NCBI GenBank assembly: GCA_027306755.1
Contig: DAHUZE010000060.1
Span: forward strand, 1 to 36,899
Direction: 5' to 3'
Origin: Acidimicrobiaceae bacterium
GTDB taxonomy: Bacteria > Actinomycetota > Acidimicrobiia > Acidimicrobiales > RAAP-2
Length of the DNA: 36,899 bases
Shown here: one piece after another, positions 7,860-16,478 of the stretch
Position numbering within the stretch: the stretch's first letter is position 1
How the letters are laid out: the number at the start of each line of letters is the position of its first letter
Made by a program: the position numbers and the translations under genes
Notes under the pieces: generated by a model
Seen by the model: the letters and a program-made list of their open reading frames with translations, nothing else
Told to the model about the DNA's origin: nothing
The model's database searches: none

Positions 7860-9422
7860 TCAGCGCGGGGGGAACCGGGATGCGCCCGGGAAGTTGCCGT
7901 AGAGCTGCTCGTCCTGGCCGTCGGGCCCGTAAGTGAGGGCCTCCACCAGGAGATCGCCACCCACGAACGCCCCTTTCCATGAGCCGCCCAACCCGCCGAA
8001 CACCTCTTCCCTGTCACCGCGGCTCCGGGGCTTGTTGATGCCGACCTTGAATGCCTGGAGCTCCTCGGCCACCTGCGTGGCGAGATCCGGATCGTCCGTG
8101 GCGATGCTCGCCACCAGGGAGCCGTTGGAGGCGTTCATGGCCGCAACCAGCTCGGCGGTGGTATCCACGACCACCACCGAATCCAGCGGGCCGAACGGCT
8201 CGGCGTGGTGCAGCGACCACGACGCCGCCGGTTGGAGCACGCATGCCGGGGCCACGTAAGCGGCGGTGTCCTGCACGTCCAGGAACCGGCCGTCGCCGAC
8301 CGAGCCGCGGTAGAGGGGAATGCCGCCGCCCCGCACCGCCTCGTCGAACTGGGCTCCCAGGTCCGCGGCCTTGGTGGCGTGGATGACCGGCCCGAAATCG
8401 AGCTCCGGCAGCGGGTCGTCGGGATGCTCGACCGCCAACGGGTGCCCGAACGTGAGGGCCCGGACGACGGGCAGGTAGGTCTCCAGGAACGCCGGGAAGA
8501 GCCGGCGCTGGACCACGTAGCGCGGGTATGCCGTACAGCGCTGCTTGGCGTACTCGAAGCCCTTGCGCATGTGCTGGGCCAGCAAGTGCCACTGCGAGAA
8601 GTCCCAGATGCCCCAGGCGTTCAGCCCCTCTTGCTCGAGCATGTGCCGGCGCCCGGTGTCCGCCAGCGACACGGCGGCCCGCCGGCCGTTGGCCCGGCCC
8701 CCGACGAACATCAGGGCACCGATGCCCTCGGAGCGGATGAGCACGTCGCCCAGGCGCGAACCCATGCCGGAGAGCAGCGTCACGGGGAGCCCCGCCCTGC
8801 GCATCAGGGCGTGCGCCAGCGTGAGCGCGTGAAAGCCTCCCTGACTGGGCGTCTTCGCCACCACGGCGTTGCCGGTCAGGACTTGCACGAGCTCGGCGTG
8901 GACCTGGACGCTCATCGGGTAGTTCCAGCTGGCGATGTTGGACACCGGGCCGGGGAGGGGCTGGCGCATCCCTCCCCCCGGCGCCTGCAGCTGCCGCTCG
9001 ATCTGCCCCAGGTACCAGCGAGCCCCGTCGATGCAGCGATCCACATCCGCGCACGCCAGCCGCCAAGGCTTGCCGATCTCCCAGACCAGGAGCACAGCGA
9101 GGAGATCCCGGTGCTCGCTCAGCGCATCCGTCGCCTCGGCCACGCGGGCCCGTCGGTCGTCCAGGTCGACCTTCGACCAGGTCTCGTGCTCGTCGCAGGC
9201 GAATTCGACGGCGGCCATCGCCTCGTCCCGGTCCATCATCGGAGGCCCAGGGATCGGGGTGCCGTCCACGGCGTTCACGTGGTCGCCCGGGATCCCGACG
9301 CGCCGCCACTCCCCTCGCGTCAGGTTCAAGAGGCGATCGGAGTCGAAGGCCTCGGGGGCCGCACGCGTGCAGCGACCGTAGGTCTCCCACCAGGAGGTGC
9401 CGGGCTTCAACTGGAGCGCCAT
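7860..9422 (-). CDS. NAD(P)-dependent aldehyde dehydrogenase family protein
   Basis: The product has 520 aa and the aldehyde dehydrogenase superfamily fold. SNIASWNYPMSVQ matches the cofactor-binding PWNFP region, VVAKTPSQ the nucleotide-binding lysine, and LEQEGLNAWGI the general-base glutamate. KQRCTAYPR contains the catalytic cysteine near residue 292. LHHAEPFGPLDSVVVV is the usual C-terminal EPFGP motif. Both catalytic residues are kept, so it should be active; the substrate is unknown. The track ORF continues upstream antisense to the peptidase gene. The ATG at 9422 was chosen because homology begins there (LKPGTSWWETYGRC), with CAGTAT 6 bases upstream as a possible leaderless promoter. 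It is a single gene, not part of the pilus pathway. Confidence 0.88.
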   Translation of the reverse strand: MALQLKPGTSWWETYGRCTRAAPEAFDSDRLLNLTRGEWRRVGIPGDHVNAVDGTPIPGPPMMDRDEAMAAVEFACDEHETWSKVDLDDRRARVAEATDALSEHRDLLAVLLVWEIGKPWRLACADVDRCIDGARWYLGQIERQLQAPGGGMRQPLPGPVSNIASWNYPMSVQVHAELVQVLTGNAVVAKTPSQGGFHALTLAHALMRRAGLPVTLLSGMGSRLGDVLIRSEGIGALMFVGGRANGRRAAVSLADTGRRHMLEQEGLNAWGIWDFSQWHLLAQHMRKGFEYAKQRCTAYPRYVVQRRLFPAFLETYLPVVRALTFGHPLAVEHPDDPLPELDFGPVIHATKAADLGAQFDEAVRGGGIPLYRGSVGDGRFLDVQDTAAYVAPACVLQPAASWSLHHAEPFGPLDSVVVVDTTAELVAAMNASNGSLVASIATDDPDLATQVAEELQAFKVGINKPRSRGDREEVFGGLGGSWKGAFVGGDLLVEALTYGPDGQDEQLYGNFPGASRFPPR

Positions 9423-9484
9423 CGGTCCATACTGCCTGGCGCAGCACCCCTCCGGCGACGCGGGCACGCCCCGGACGGCGAGCG

Positions 9485-10231
9485 TCAGGACCGGGCGAGC
9501 ACCGCCGAGGCGATCACGCCCGCGAACGATCCGGCCAACATGACCGGCAGCGGGGGCGGCCGTTTGCTGGCGACGCTGGTGGCGACGGCCGCCGCCACCA
9601 GCCATCCGGCAACGAGCGGGCCGCCACCAGCCCACAGCGCGCCCGCCGCCCATCCGATCGAAACGAGCATGGTGGCGCGACGCCGGCGGCCACTGCGGTC
9701 GGCCCGGTCGATCCCGAGGGTGGCGCCCGCAACCAGGGCGCCGCCGGCTGCGGCCCATGCCGTGGCGAGGGGATGGCCGAGCGCCGCTTGCACAGGTGCG
9801 AGCGCGGCCGCACCAAGCGCCGCTAGGACGGCGACGACCGTGGGGACCGGAGCCCCGTCGGCATCCACAAGGGCGGCGACGATGGTGCAGCTGCCCACCA
9901 GGGCCACCGGCGGGACCAGCCAGTGCGACCGGAGCGCCCCGGCCGCCAGGAGGAACGCGCCAGCGGTGGCCAGCTCCACCAGGGGGTAGCGACCCGAGAC
10001 GGGCGCACGACAATGGCGGCACCGCCCCCGCAGAACGAGCCAGGACACCACCGGGACGAGGTCGACAGCGCTGAGCTGGACGTCGCACGACGTGCAGTGC
10101 GACGGCGGATGAACGATCGAGAGATGCCGCGGGACGCGGTAGACGACCACATTGAGGAAGGAGCCGACCAATAATCCGACGCCGCCTGCGGCGAGGAGGG
10201 TGACCGCCTCCGCCGCGCCCCCGGTGCCCAC
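9485..10231 (-). CDS. pilD: Prepilin peptidase (PilD/GspO) family protein with degenerate second motif
   Basis: This 248-aa polytopic membrane protein begins with the PilD N-terminal domain (LLVGSFLNVVVYRVPR) and two CxxC pairs (HCTSCDV and RCRHCRA) that normally bind zinc. The first catalytic aspartate region is present (VAALVDADGAPVP). The second, normally GxGD followed by K-L, is not visible: the matching place reads LGIDRADRSGRR. The protein may rely on another aspartate there or may have lost peptidase activity. The GTG start at 10231 lies 8 bases after a TACAGT hexamer. In the family it cleaves the prepilin leader and methylates the new N-terminus. It is divergent from the pilB operon, which supports a pilus role. 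Confidence 0.82.
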   Translation of the reverse strand: MGTGGAAEAVTLLAAGGVGLLVGSFLNVVVYRVPRHLSIVHPPSHCTSCDVQLSAVDLVPVVSWLVLRGRCRHCRAPVSGRYPLVELATAGAFLLAAGALRSHWLVPPVALVGSCTIVAALVDADGAPVPTVVAVLAALGAAALAPVQAALGHPLATAWAAAGGALVAGATLGIDRADRSGRRRRATMLVSIGWAAGALWAGGGPLVAGWLVAAAVATSVASKRPPPLPVMLAGSFAGVIASAVLARS

Positions 10232-10239
10232 CGTGAGGG

Positions 10240-10245
10240 ACTGTA
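10240..10245 (-). promoter_or_regulatory. -10-like TACAGT, leaderless start of the prepilin peptidase gene
   Basis: On the minus strand TACAGT ends 8 bases before the GTG at 10231, with no Shine-Dalgarno sequence between them. Confidence 0.55.
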
Positions 10246-10300
10246 GCGGGGGTCCTACTGGAATTGCGGCCTACCAGTACCGTTCCGGGGCGAAACGAGC

Positions 10301-10351
10301 TAGTCTTTTTCCCGTTGGGTGCAGCACTTCGCTCATGGCGGAGCGCTGCTG
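10301..10351 (+). promoter_or_regulatory. Putative pilB promoter and leader hairpin
   Basis: TAGTCT at 10301-10306 is a -10-like hexamer followed by a T-run. It is followed by an imperfect hairpin (cagca-ctt-cgctc / gagcg-c-tgctg, 10322-10351). The pilB ATG lies about 120 bases further on, so pilB would have a long 5' leader, unlike the leaderless genes around it. I compared the leader by eye with c-di-GMP riboswitch consensus features and saw no match. The rest of the 238-base gap shows nothing clear. Confidence 0.3.
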
Positions 10352-10469
10352 GGATGGGGTGACGGGATGGGAACCGGACGCTCGCCAGGGCGCGTCAGCG
10401 CGCGTGGTGTGGCGGTGGTTGCCCGATCCCTCCTTGCTCCCGGCGGCGCGCCGGAGTCGAAGGAGGGGA

Positions 10470-13313
10470 ATGACTGGGGAGTCCGCGAGGTCGGTGCAGG
10501 GTCTGCCCGAGCAGCGCGCCCTGCGGTACATCGATCTGTCGCGCACGACGTTCGCCACCGACGCGGCCTCCCTCCTTCCCGAGGAGACGGCGCGCCGGTA
10601 CAGAGCCGTCCCTGTAGAACGTCGCGGCGACGTGACCCTCGTGGCGGTGGCCAACCCGGCCAATCCGCTCACGCTGGAAGCGCTTCGGGAGGGAGCCGGA
10701 TGCGACGTCACCACCGTTGTCGCCTCGCCCGACCAGGTCACGACGGCCATCGCCGCCCTGTACGGGGGTCCGACGCGTAACAGCCGCCGGCGCGGTCAGC
10801 ACGTGGCAGCGGACGGGCCGGAAGGGGCGGACGGGCCTATCTTCGAGACGCTTCGGTTCGCCTCGTCCGAGGCGCTGGCGGCCGACAACGGCCTCGCGGC
10901 CTATGGTGCCCGAGAGGAGATGGTGAACGGCTCGAGCTCCCTGGAGGAGTCCCTGCGGTCGGTCCTGGTCCCGCCCGAGGCGGATCGCAACCTTCCGGTG
11001 CTCGACCCGTCTGCCGGGGGAGACGACGAGGCACAGGGAGGGGAACCTCCCGCCGGGCCGATCGGCGCCAGCGTCGTCAACGGGGCGCGGTCCGGCGGGA
11101 CCCCGACCCCCCACAACGGCGCTCCGCCGGCCGCCGGTGCGACCGCCAACGGCGCGGCTCCCAACGGCGCGGCTGCCAACGGCGCGATCTCCAACGGCGC
11201 GGCTGCCAACGGCGCGGCAGGCGGCGGCGCGGCAGGCGGCGGTCCGGCCAAGGCCGGACCTGGAGCTCCACCCGAGGAAGCTCCGCCCGGCGACAACTGG
11301 CCCAGCGGATCGGTCGCCGGCGTTTCGGTCGCCGACACGCCGGGCAGCGGCCTGGGATCGATGAAGGACCACCCGCATACCCCGGCTTCGGGCCTGTCCT
11401 CCGGACGGGAGATCACGGTCACGTCCAGCCCCGGTCATCCGGGGTTGGACAAGGAGCCCGCTGGCGCCCATCCCACCCACACTTCCGCCACCGAGCCGCC
11501 CGACGGGGATGCAAGGCCGCAGGAGGACCCGGCAGCAAGGCCGGGCGGCCCCGCCACCCCGCCACCACCTCCGCCGGGGTTCGGATCCGTGGAAGGCGAC
11601 TCGGCCATGGAGGAGGCATCGGTCCACTGGCCGCCGCTGGCCCGGGTCCTGGTGCGGGCGGGGACGGTCTCGTTCGACCAGATGGTGCACGCCCTTCGGG
11701 CCCACCGTGAGTCCGGGGAGCCTCTCGCCCGGTACCTGTTCAGCCAGAAGCTGGCGACCGAGGACGACCTCGTCCAGGCGATGGCCGAAGAGGTCGGGCT
11801 GGCATACGTGGACCTGACGGCCTACCCGGTCGACCCCAACGTGGCGGCCCTGGTGCCCGAGGCGGTCGCCCGCCGACACATGGTCCTGCCCATCCGGCTC
11901 GAAGAAGGTGTCCCGGTGGTGGCCATGGCGAACCCCACCGATGTCTTCGCCATGGACGACCTCCGCAGCATCATGGGGCGCAATTTCACCCCGGTGGTCG
12001 CCACCCGCTCGCAGATCGAGCTCCACCTGCGCCAGCTCCAGGAGTCCTCGGGCGGAGACGTCCAGGAGGCAGCCCAGAGCGCGGCCGGCGCGGCGGGGGC
12101 CGCCGGCGGCGGGTTCGAGCTGGAGAGCCTGCAGTCGGTGGTGGAGGACGCGCCGATCGTCCGCTACGTCAACCTGCTCATCCTCCAGGCCCTCAACGAG
12201 CGGGCGTCGGACATCCACATCGAGCCGACGCCCAAGCGGCTCCGCATCCGGTTCCGCATCGACGGCGTCATGCACGATGCCAGCTCTGCCTCGCCCGCCA
12301 TCCACAACGCGGTGATCAGCAGGCTGAAGGTCCTGGGCGAGATGGACATCACCGAGCACCGGGTGCCGCAGGAGGGCCGGGTATCGGTCTCCGTCGGAGA
12401 GCGGCAGATCGACCTCCGGTTGGCGATCCTGCCCTCCCAGTTCGGCGAGACGTGCGTCATGCGGCTCCTGGACAAGTCAGCGAGCATCCGCCGCCTTTCC
12501 GAGCTGGGGTTCTTCCCGGACACCTTGGAGCGCTACGCCCAGGCCTACAACCACCCCTACGGCGTCATCCTGGTGACCGGGCCGACCGGCGCCGGAAAGA
12601 CCACCACGCTGTACGCCACCCTGCAGGAGGTCATGTCCTCGGAGAAGTCCGTGGTCACCGTGGAGGATCCGGTCGAGTACCAGATCGACGGGATCACCCA
12701 GGTCCAGATCAACGCCAAGGTGGGCCTGCACTTCTCCACCGCCCTCCGGTCGATCCTCCGAGCCGATCCCGACATCATCTTGGTAGGGGAGATCCGCGAC
12801 ATCGAGACGGCGTCCATCGCCATGGAAGCCGCCCTGTCGGGTCACCTGGTGCTCTCCACCCTCCACACCAATACGGCGGCCGGGACGCCGCTGCGGCTGA
12901 CGGAGATGGGTATCGAGCCCTTCCTGGTGACGTCGGCCGTGGGCGGTGTGCTCACCCAGCGATTGGCCAGGGTCCTCTGCGAGCGGTGCAAGACGCCGTA
13001 CAGTGCGTCGCTGACGGACTTCTACGCGGCCGGCTACCGGGAGGTGGACCTCGAGGAGCTGGACGTCTCCACGCTCTACCGGGCAGCCGGCTGCCGGACT
13101 TGCAGCCACACTGGGTACCACGGCCGGATGCTGCTGGCGGAGGTCATGCCCATCACCGAGGAGATCGAGCGCATGATCATCGAGCAGCAGTCCATCGTCG
13201 CCATCGAACGCCAAGCGGTCGAGCAGGGCATGCGTACGCTCCGGCAGGACGGGCTGCGCAAGGCGCTGGCCGGCTTCACGACGCTCGAAGAGGTCCTGCG
13301 GGTGGTCGTATGA
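10470..13313 (+). CDS. pilB: Type IV pilus extension ATPase PilB with long repeat-bearing linker
   Basis: The product has 947 aa, far above the usual 550-600. The N-terminus (1-100) looks like the C-terminal half of an MshEN/GspE-N domain. A 280-residue Ala/Gly/Pro-rich disordered linker with AANGA repeats follows. Near 384-530 comes a full MshEN domain (LARVLVRAGTVSFDQMVHAL...). The ATPase has Walker A GPTGAGKTTTLY near 702, Asp box VEDPVEYQ, Walker B ILVGEIRDIETA, His box HLVLSTLHTN, and the PilB zinc site (CERC...CRTC). In the family it drives pilus assembly, and MshEN domains can bind c-di-GMP. The ATG at 10470 follows AAGGAGG. Its stop overlaps the next gene by 4 bases. Confidence 0.93.
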   Translation: MTGESARSVQGLPEQRALRYIDLSRTTFATDAASLLPEETARRYRAVPVERRGDVTLVAVANPANPLTLEALREGAGCDVTTVVASPDQVTTAIAALYGGPTRNSRRRGQHVAADGPEGADGPIFETLRFASSEALAADNGLAAYGAREEMVNGSSSLEESLRSVLVPPEADRNLPVLDPSAGGDDEAQGGEPPAGPIGASVVNGARSGGTPTPHNGAPPAAGATANGAAPNGAAANGAISNGAAANGAAGGGAAGGGPAKAGPGAPPEEAPPGDNWPSGSVAGVSVADTPGSGLGSMKDHPHTPASGLSSGREITVTSSPGHPGLDKEPAGAHPTHTSATEPPDGDARPQEDPAARPGGPATPPPPPPGFGSVEGDSAMEEASVHWPPLARVLVRAGTVSFDQMVHALRAHRESGEPLARYLFSQKLATEDDLVQAMAEEVGLAYVDLTAYPVDPNVAALVPEAVARRHMVLPIRLEEGVPVVAMANPTDVFAMDDLRSIMGRNFTPVVATRSQIELHLRQLQESSGGDVQEAAQSAAGAAGAAGGGFELESLQSVVEDAPIVRYVNLLILQALNERASDIHIEPTPKRLRIRFRIDGVMHDASSASPAIHNAVISRLKVLGEMDITEHRVPQEGRVSVSVGERQIDLRLAILPSQFGETCVMRLLDKSASIRRLSELGFFPDTLERYAQAYNHPYGVILVTGPTGAGKTTTLYATLQEVMSSEKSVVTVEDPVEYQIDGITQVQINAKVGLHFSTALRSILRADPDIILVGEIRDIETASIAMEAALSGHLVLSTLHTNTAAGTPLRLTEMGIEPFLVTSAVGGVLTQRLARVLCERCKTPYSASLTDFYAAGYREVDLEELDVSTLYRAAGCRTCSHTGYHGRMLLAEVMPITEEIERMIIEQQSIVAIERQAVEQGMRTLRQDGLRKALAGFTTLEEVLRVVV
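11145..11219 (+). repeat. Five 15-bp tandem repeats within pilB
   Basis: Five consecutive 15-base units of the type gccaacggcgcggct encode the pentapeptide A/P/S-NGAA in the PilB linker. The copies differ by a few bases each. The length of 15 keeps the reading frame, so copy-number changes would alter only linker length. Confidence 0.9.
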
Positions 13314-15016
13314 CCATGGCCACCTCCATGCGGGCCGAGTGGTCGAGACGGCTGGGCACGGCGGTGGCCGCGGCCGGGCTCCTGGCCGCGGACACCTCGG
13401 ACGAGCTCGTTGCCGAGGCGGTGCGGAGCGACGCGCCGCTCTCTGCGCTGCTCATCCGCCGGGACATCCTCCCTCCGTCAACGGTGGTGACGATGCTGGC
13501 CCGGGTGGCGCAGCTTCCCGCCGTGGACCTGGCGACCGACCTCCCCACCCAGGACGTGGAGTGGATCCTCCCCCCGAACCTGGCCCGAGACCACCACGCG
13601 CTCGCACTGCGCTCGTCGGGGAACCAGATCGTGGTCGTGTACGCCGAACCACCGGCGGCAGAGGACGTCCGGGCGCTCGGCGAAGCCATCGGCTACCGGG
13701 TGGTTCCCGCGCTCGGTGACCCGGTGGTCATCGAGGCGCTGCAGGAAGCCTCTGCGAAGCGGGGCAATGGCACGACACCGGCGGGGGTTCCGCCGCCAGC
13801 GCGCCTCGCGGCCGCTGCGAACGGGTCGGGGGTCTCCGCCGACGATTCTGCGGCGAGGGCGACGAAGGTTGCGGACGCCCACCATCTCCCGGCGGTGCCT
13901 GACGGCGACGAAGAACCGCTCATGGCCGGCAACCTCGAGCGCGACGGGGTCCCGCTCCATGTGGACGATCTGCTGCGCTATGCCGTCAGCATCGGAGCGT
14001 CGGACCTCCACCTGACCGTGGCCATGCCCCCAACCGTGCGCCTGCACGGTGCGCTCCGGCCGCTGGAGGACGTCGGCCGCCTGGACAACCGGACGCTGCG
14101 CGAGATGCTCTTCAGCATCCTGACGCAGCATCAGAGGGAACAGTTCGAAGCCGAGCACGAGCTGGACACCTCCCACTCCATCGCCGGCGTCGGCCGCTTC
14201 CGGGTCAACGTGTGCATGCAGCGGGGAACGATCGCCGCCGCGCTGCGCCCGATCCCCCATGAGGTGCCGGAGTTCACGACCCTGGGCGTGCCCGAGTCCG
14301 TGTCCGCCTTCGCCAACCTGCGCCGGGGCCTGGTGCTGGTCACCGGCCCGACCGGTTCGGGGAAGTCGACCACCCTGGCCTCCCTGATCGACATCGTCAA
14401 TCGCAATCGGCCACTGCACATCGTGACCGTGGAAGACCCCATCGAGTTCCTGCACGGGCACAAGCGTTCCATCATCACCCAGCGTGAAGTGGGGGCGGAC
14501 ACGTACTCATTTGCCGAGGCCCTGCGCCGTGCCCTGCGCCAGGACCCCGACGTGATCCTGGTGGGCGAGATGCGGGACCTGGAGACCATTTCCACCGCGC
14601 TGACGGCGGCGGAAACCGGCCACCTCGTGTTCGCCACCCTGCACACCCAGGACGCGCCGTCCACCATCGACCGCGTCATCGACGTGTTCCCGGCCAACCA
14701 GCAGGACCAGATCCGGATCCAGCTCGGATCCTCGCTGGCCGGGATCGTCACCCAGCAGCTGGTGCCCACGGTGGACGGCCAGGGCCGCTGCGTCGCCACC
14801 GAGGTCCTCGTGTGCACCCCGGCGATCCAGAACCTCATCCGGGCGGCCAAGACGCACCAGATCTACTCGCTCATGCAGACCGGTGCGCAGTACGGGATGC
14901 AGACCATGGACCAGAGCCTGGTGTCGCTGGTTCGCCAGAACCTCGTCACCCAGGCCGTCGCCCTCGATCGGTGCCGCAATGACGAAGATTTCCGCAACCA
15001 CCTGGCCGGGAGGTAA
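13310..15016 (+). CDS. PilT-like retraction ATPase with N-terminal MshEN-like domain
   Basis: The product has 568 aa. Residues from about 225 are a complete PilT: SDLHLTVAMPP, Walker A GPTGSGKSTTLA near 345, VEDPIEFLH, Walker B VILVGEMRDLET, His box HLVFATLHTQ, and the PilT-like tail MQTMDQSL. The first 200 residues are an extra module resembling the GspE/PilB N-terminal domain: LLIRRDILPPSTVVTMLARV, then an NQIVVVYAEPPAAEDVRAL segment matching the VAMANPTD part of MshEN, then a low-complexity linker. PilT proteins normally lack this domain. It is coupled to pilB by an ATGA overlap and followed by pilC, so extension ATPase, this ATPase and platform protein are co-expressed. It may be a PilU-like accessory motor with nucleotide sensing; that is inference. 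Confidence 0.9.
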   Translation: MTMATSMRAEWSRRLGTAVAAAGLLAADTSDELVAEAVRSDAPLSALLIRRDILPPSTVVTMLARVAQLPAVDLATDLPTQDVEWILPPNLARDHHALALRSSGNQIVVVYAEPPAAEDVRALGEAIGYRVVPALGDPVVIEALQEASAKRGNGTTPAGVPPPARLAAAANGSGVSADDSAARATKVADAHHLPAVPDGDEEPLMAGNLERDGVPLHVDDLLRYAVSIGASDLHLTVAMPPTVRLHGALRPLEDVGRLDNRTLREMLFSILTQHQREQFEAEHELDTSHSIAGVGRFRVNVCMQRGTIAAALRPIPHEVPEFTTLGVPESVSAFANLRRGLVLVTGPTGSGKSTTLASLIDIVNRNRPLHIVTVEDPIEFLHGHKRSIITQREVGADTYSFAEALRRALRQDPDVILVGEMRDLETISTALTAAETGHLVFATLHTQDAPSTIDRVIDVFPANQQDQIRIQLGSSLAGIVTQQLVPTVDGQGRCVATEVLVCTPAIQNLIRAAKTHQIYSLMQTGAQYGMQTMDQSLVSLVRQNLVTQAVALDRCRNDEDFRNHLAGR

Positions 15017-15069
15017 CCTTTCAGCGGGGATGATTGCGGCGGCATGGGGCCGGCGCGAGGAGGGATGGG

Positions 15070-16293
15070 ATGGCGACCACCTTCGACTACAAGGTCCGTG
15101 ATCGCACGGGCACCCTGATCCAGGGGTCGCTCGACGGCGACAGCTTGCCCTTGGTCGTGAGCCGCCTGCGGTCGATGGGCTACCTGCCTGTCTCCGTCAC
15201 GCCCGTCAACAGCCGCGGGCTCAAGACCGAGGTCGTCATCCCCGGCCTCACGGACCGGATCAAGGCCAAGGATGTGGCCGTGTTCACGCGGCAGTTTGCC
15301 ACGATGGTGGATGCCGGACTCTCGATCAGCCGGGCGCTCACCGTGCTCTCGACCCAGGTGAGCAACAAGTTCCTTGCCATCAAGCTGCGCGAGGTGCGTG
15401 ACGACGTGGAAGTCGGGCTGGCGCTGTCCGACGCGCTGGCGAAGCACCCCAAGGTCTTCGACGAGCTGTACGTCTCGATGGTGCGGGCCGGGGAGCTCGG
15501 GGGTTCCATCGACGTCGTCCTCCGCTCCGTCGCCACACAGCTGGAGAAGCAGGTCGAGCTGGCGCGCAAGATCAAGGGGGCAATGGCGTACCCCGTCGTC
15601 GTCCTGAGCGTGATCGGGATCATTTTCGTGGCGATGATGGTCCTCATCGTCCCGGTCTTCAGCCGCCTGTTCAAGACCCTCGGTGCCCCGCTGCCCACGC
15701 CCACCAAGATCGTGATCGACATCTCCGGCGTGCTCGCCAGCTGGCGGGCCCTGATCGTGGTCGCGGTGATCGTCGGAGCCGTCCTCATCCTTCGGCGCTG
15801 GATCAAGACGGAGAAGGGCCGGCTCAAGTGGGACGCCTTCAAGTTGAAGCCCCCGATCTTCGGACCCCTCGCCCACAAGGCAGCCCTGGCCCGCTTCAGC
15901 TACACGCTGTCCTCGCTCATGTCCTCGGGCGTGCCGGTCATGGAGGCGCTGGACATCGTGGGGCGGGCGTCGGGCAACGCCGTCGTGGCCAAGGCCACGC
16001 AGGAGATCAAGGTGGCGGTCCGCCAGGGTCGCCCGTTCACCGATCCCATGCGCAGCAACCCGCTGTTTCCCCTCCTGCTCGTCCAGATGGTGGAGGTGGG
16101 GGAGCAGACCGGTGCCTTGGACGACATGCTGTTCCGGGCGGCCGGCTACTACCAGGGCGAGGTTGACCAAACGGTGGAGAACCTCTCGTCCATCCTCGAG
16201 CCTCTCATGGTGGTCGTCATGGGCGCCGTGGTCGGCACGGTGATCATCAGCCTCTACCTGCCGATGCTCACGTACATCAAGTACGTCAAGTAG
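15070..16293 (+). CDS. pilC: Type IV pilus inner-membrane platform protein PilC
   Basis: The 407-aa product matches the PilC/GspF family in length and layout. A short N-terminal region (FDYKVRDRTGTLIQGSLDG) precedes two repeated GspF domains, each starting with a motif like VFTRQFATMVDAGLSISRAL and FSYTLSSLMSSGVPVMEAL. Three transmembrane helices are visible, the last at the C-terminus (EPLMVVVMGAVVGTVIISLYLPM). In the family it is the platform rotated by PilB and PilT. The ATG at 15070 follows gaggaggga at good spacing; the track start at 15034 is upstream of that site. It is the third gene of the pilB operon, 53 bases after the PilT-like gene. Confidence 0.94.
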   Translation: MATTFDYKVRDRTGTLIQGSLDGDSLPLVVSRLRSMGYLPVSVTPVNSRGLKTEVVIPGLTDRIKAKDVAVFTRQFATMVDAGLSISRALTVLSTQVSNKFLAIKLREVRDDVEVGLALSDALAKHPKVFDELYVSMVRAGELGGSIDVVLRSVATQLEKQVELARKIKGAMAYPVVVLSVIGIIFVAMMVLIVPVFSRLFKTLGAPLPTPTKIVIDISGVLASWRALIVVAVIVGAVLILRRWIKTEKGRLKWDAFKLKPPIFGPLAHKAALARFSYTLSSLMSSGVPVMEALDIVGRASGNAVVAKATQEIKVAVRQGRPFTDPMRSNPLFPLLLVQMVEVGEQTGALDDMLFRAAGYYQGEVDQTVENLSSILEPLMVVVMGAVVGTVIISLYLPMLTYIKYVK

Positions 16294-16478
16294 CGCGCCT
16301 AGGGCGACGAAAGCCCGGCGCCCGAGCCGTGCGCGCGGGCATCCCCTACACTGACGCCCGATCCAGCGAGTTGCCATCCGCACGGCGCCGCCGGTGCCGC
16401 CTGAGCCACCCGGGAGCCACGACGCCAACCGGAGGACGCAGCGAGGAACGCCGCCGCCACCGCCGGGCCGCACACGGG

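Noticed and set aside
6217-7980. 587-aa minus-strand ORF
   Set aside because: It is antisense to pilT and the CxxC protein. It has no recognisable domain, and the real coding frame carries Walker motifs.
10307-10469. Possible c-di-GMP (GEMM-type) riboswitch before pilB
   Set aside because: The leader has a hairpin and G-rich runs, but the conserved GEMM core could not be aligned by eye. Listed only as a leader hairpin.
10395-12359. 654-aa minus-strand ORF
   Set aside because: It is antisense to pilB and composed of shadow-frame residues, with no start signal or motif.
16302-16316. Hairpin gggc/gccc after pilC
   Set aside because: The stem is only 4 bp with a 7-base loop, too weak to call a terminator.
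14863-16473. 536-aa minus-strand ORF
   Set aside because: It is antisense to pilC and is rich in His, Asp and Arg without structure. Judged a shadow.
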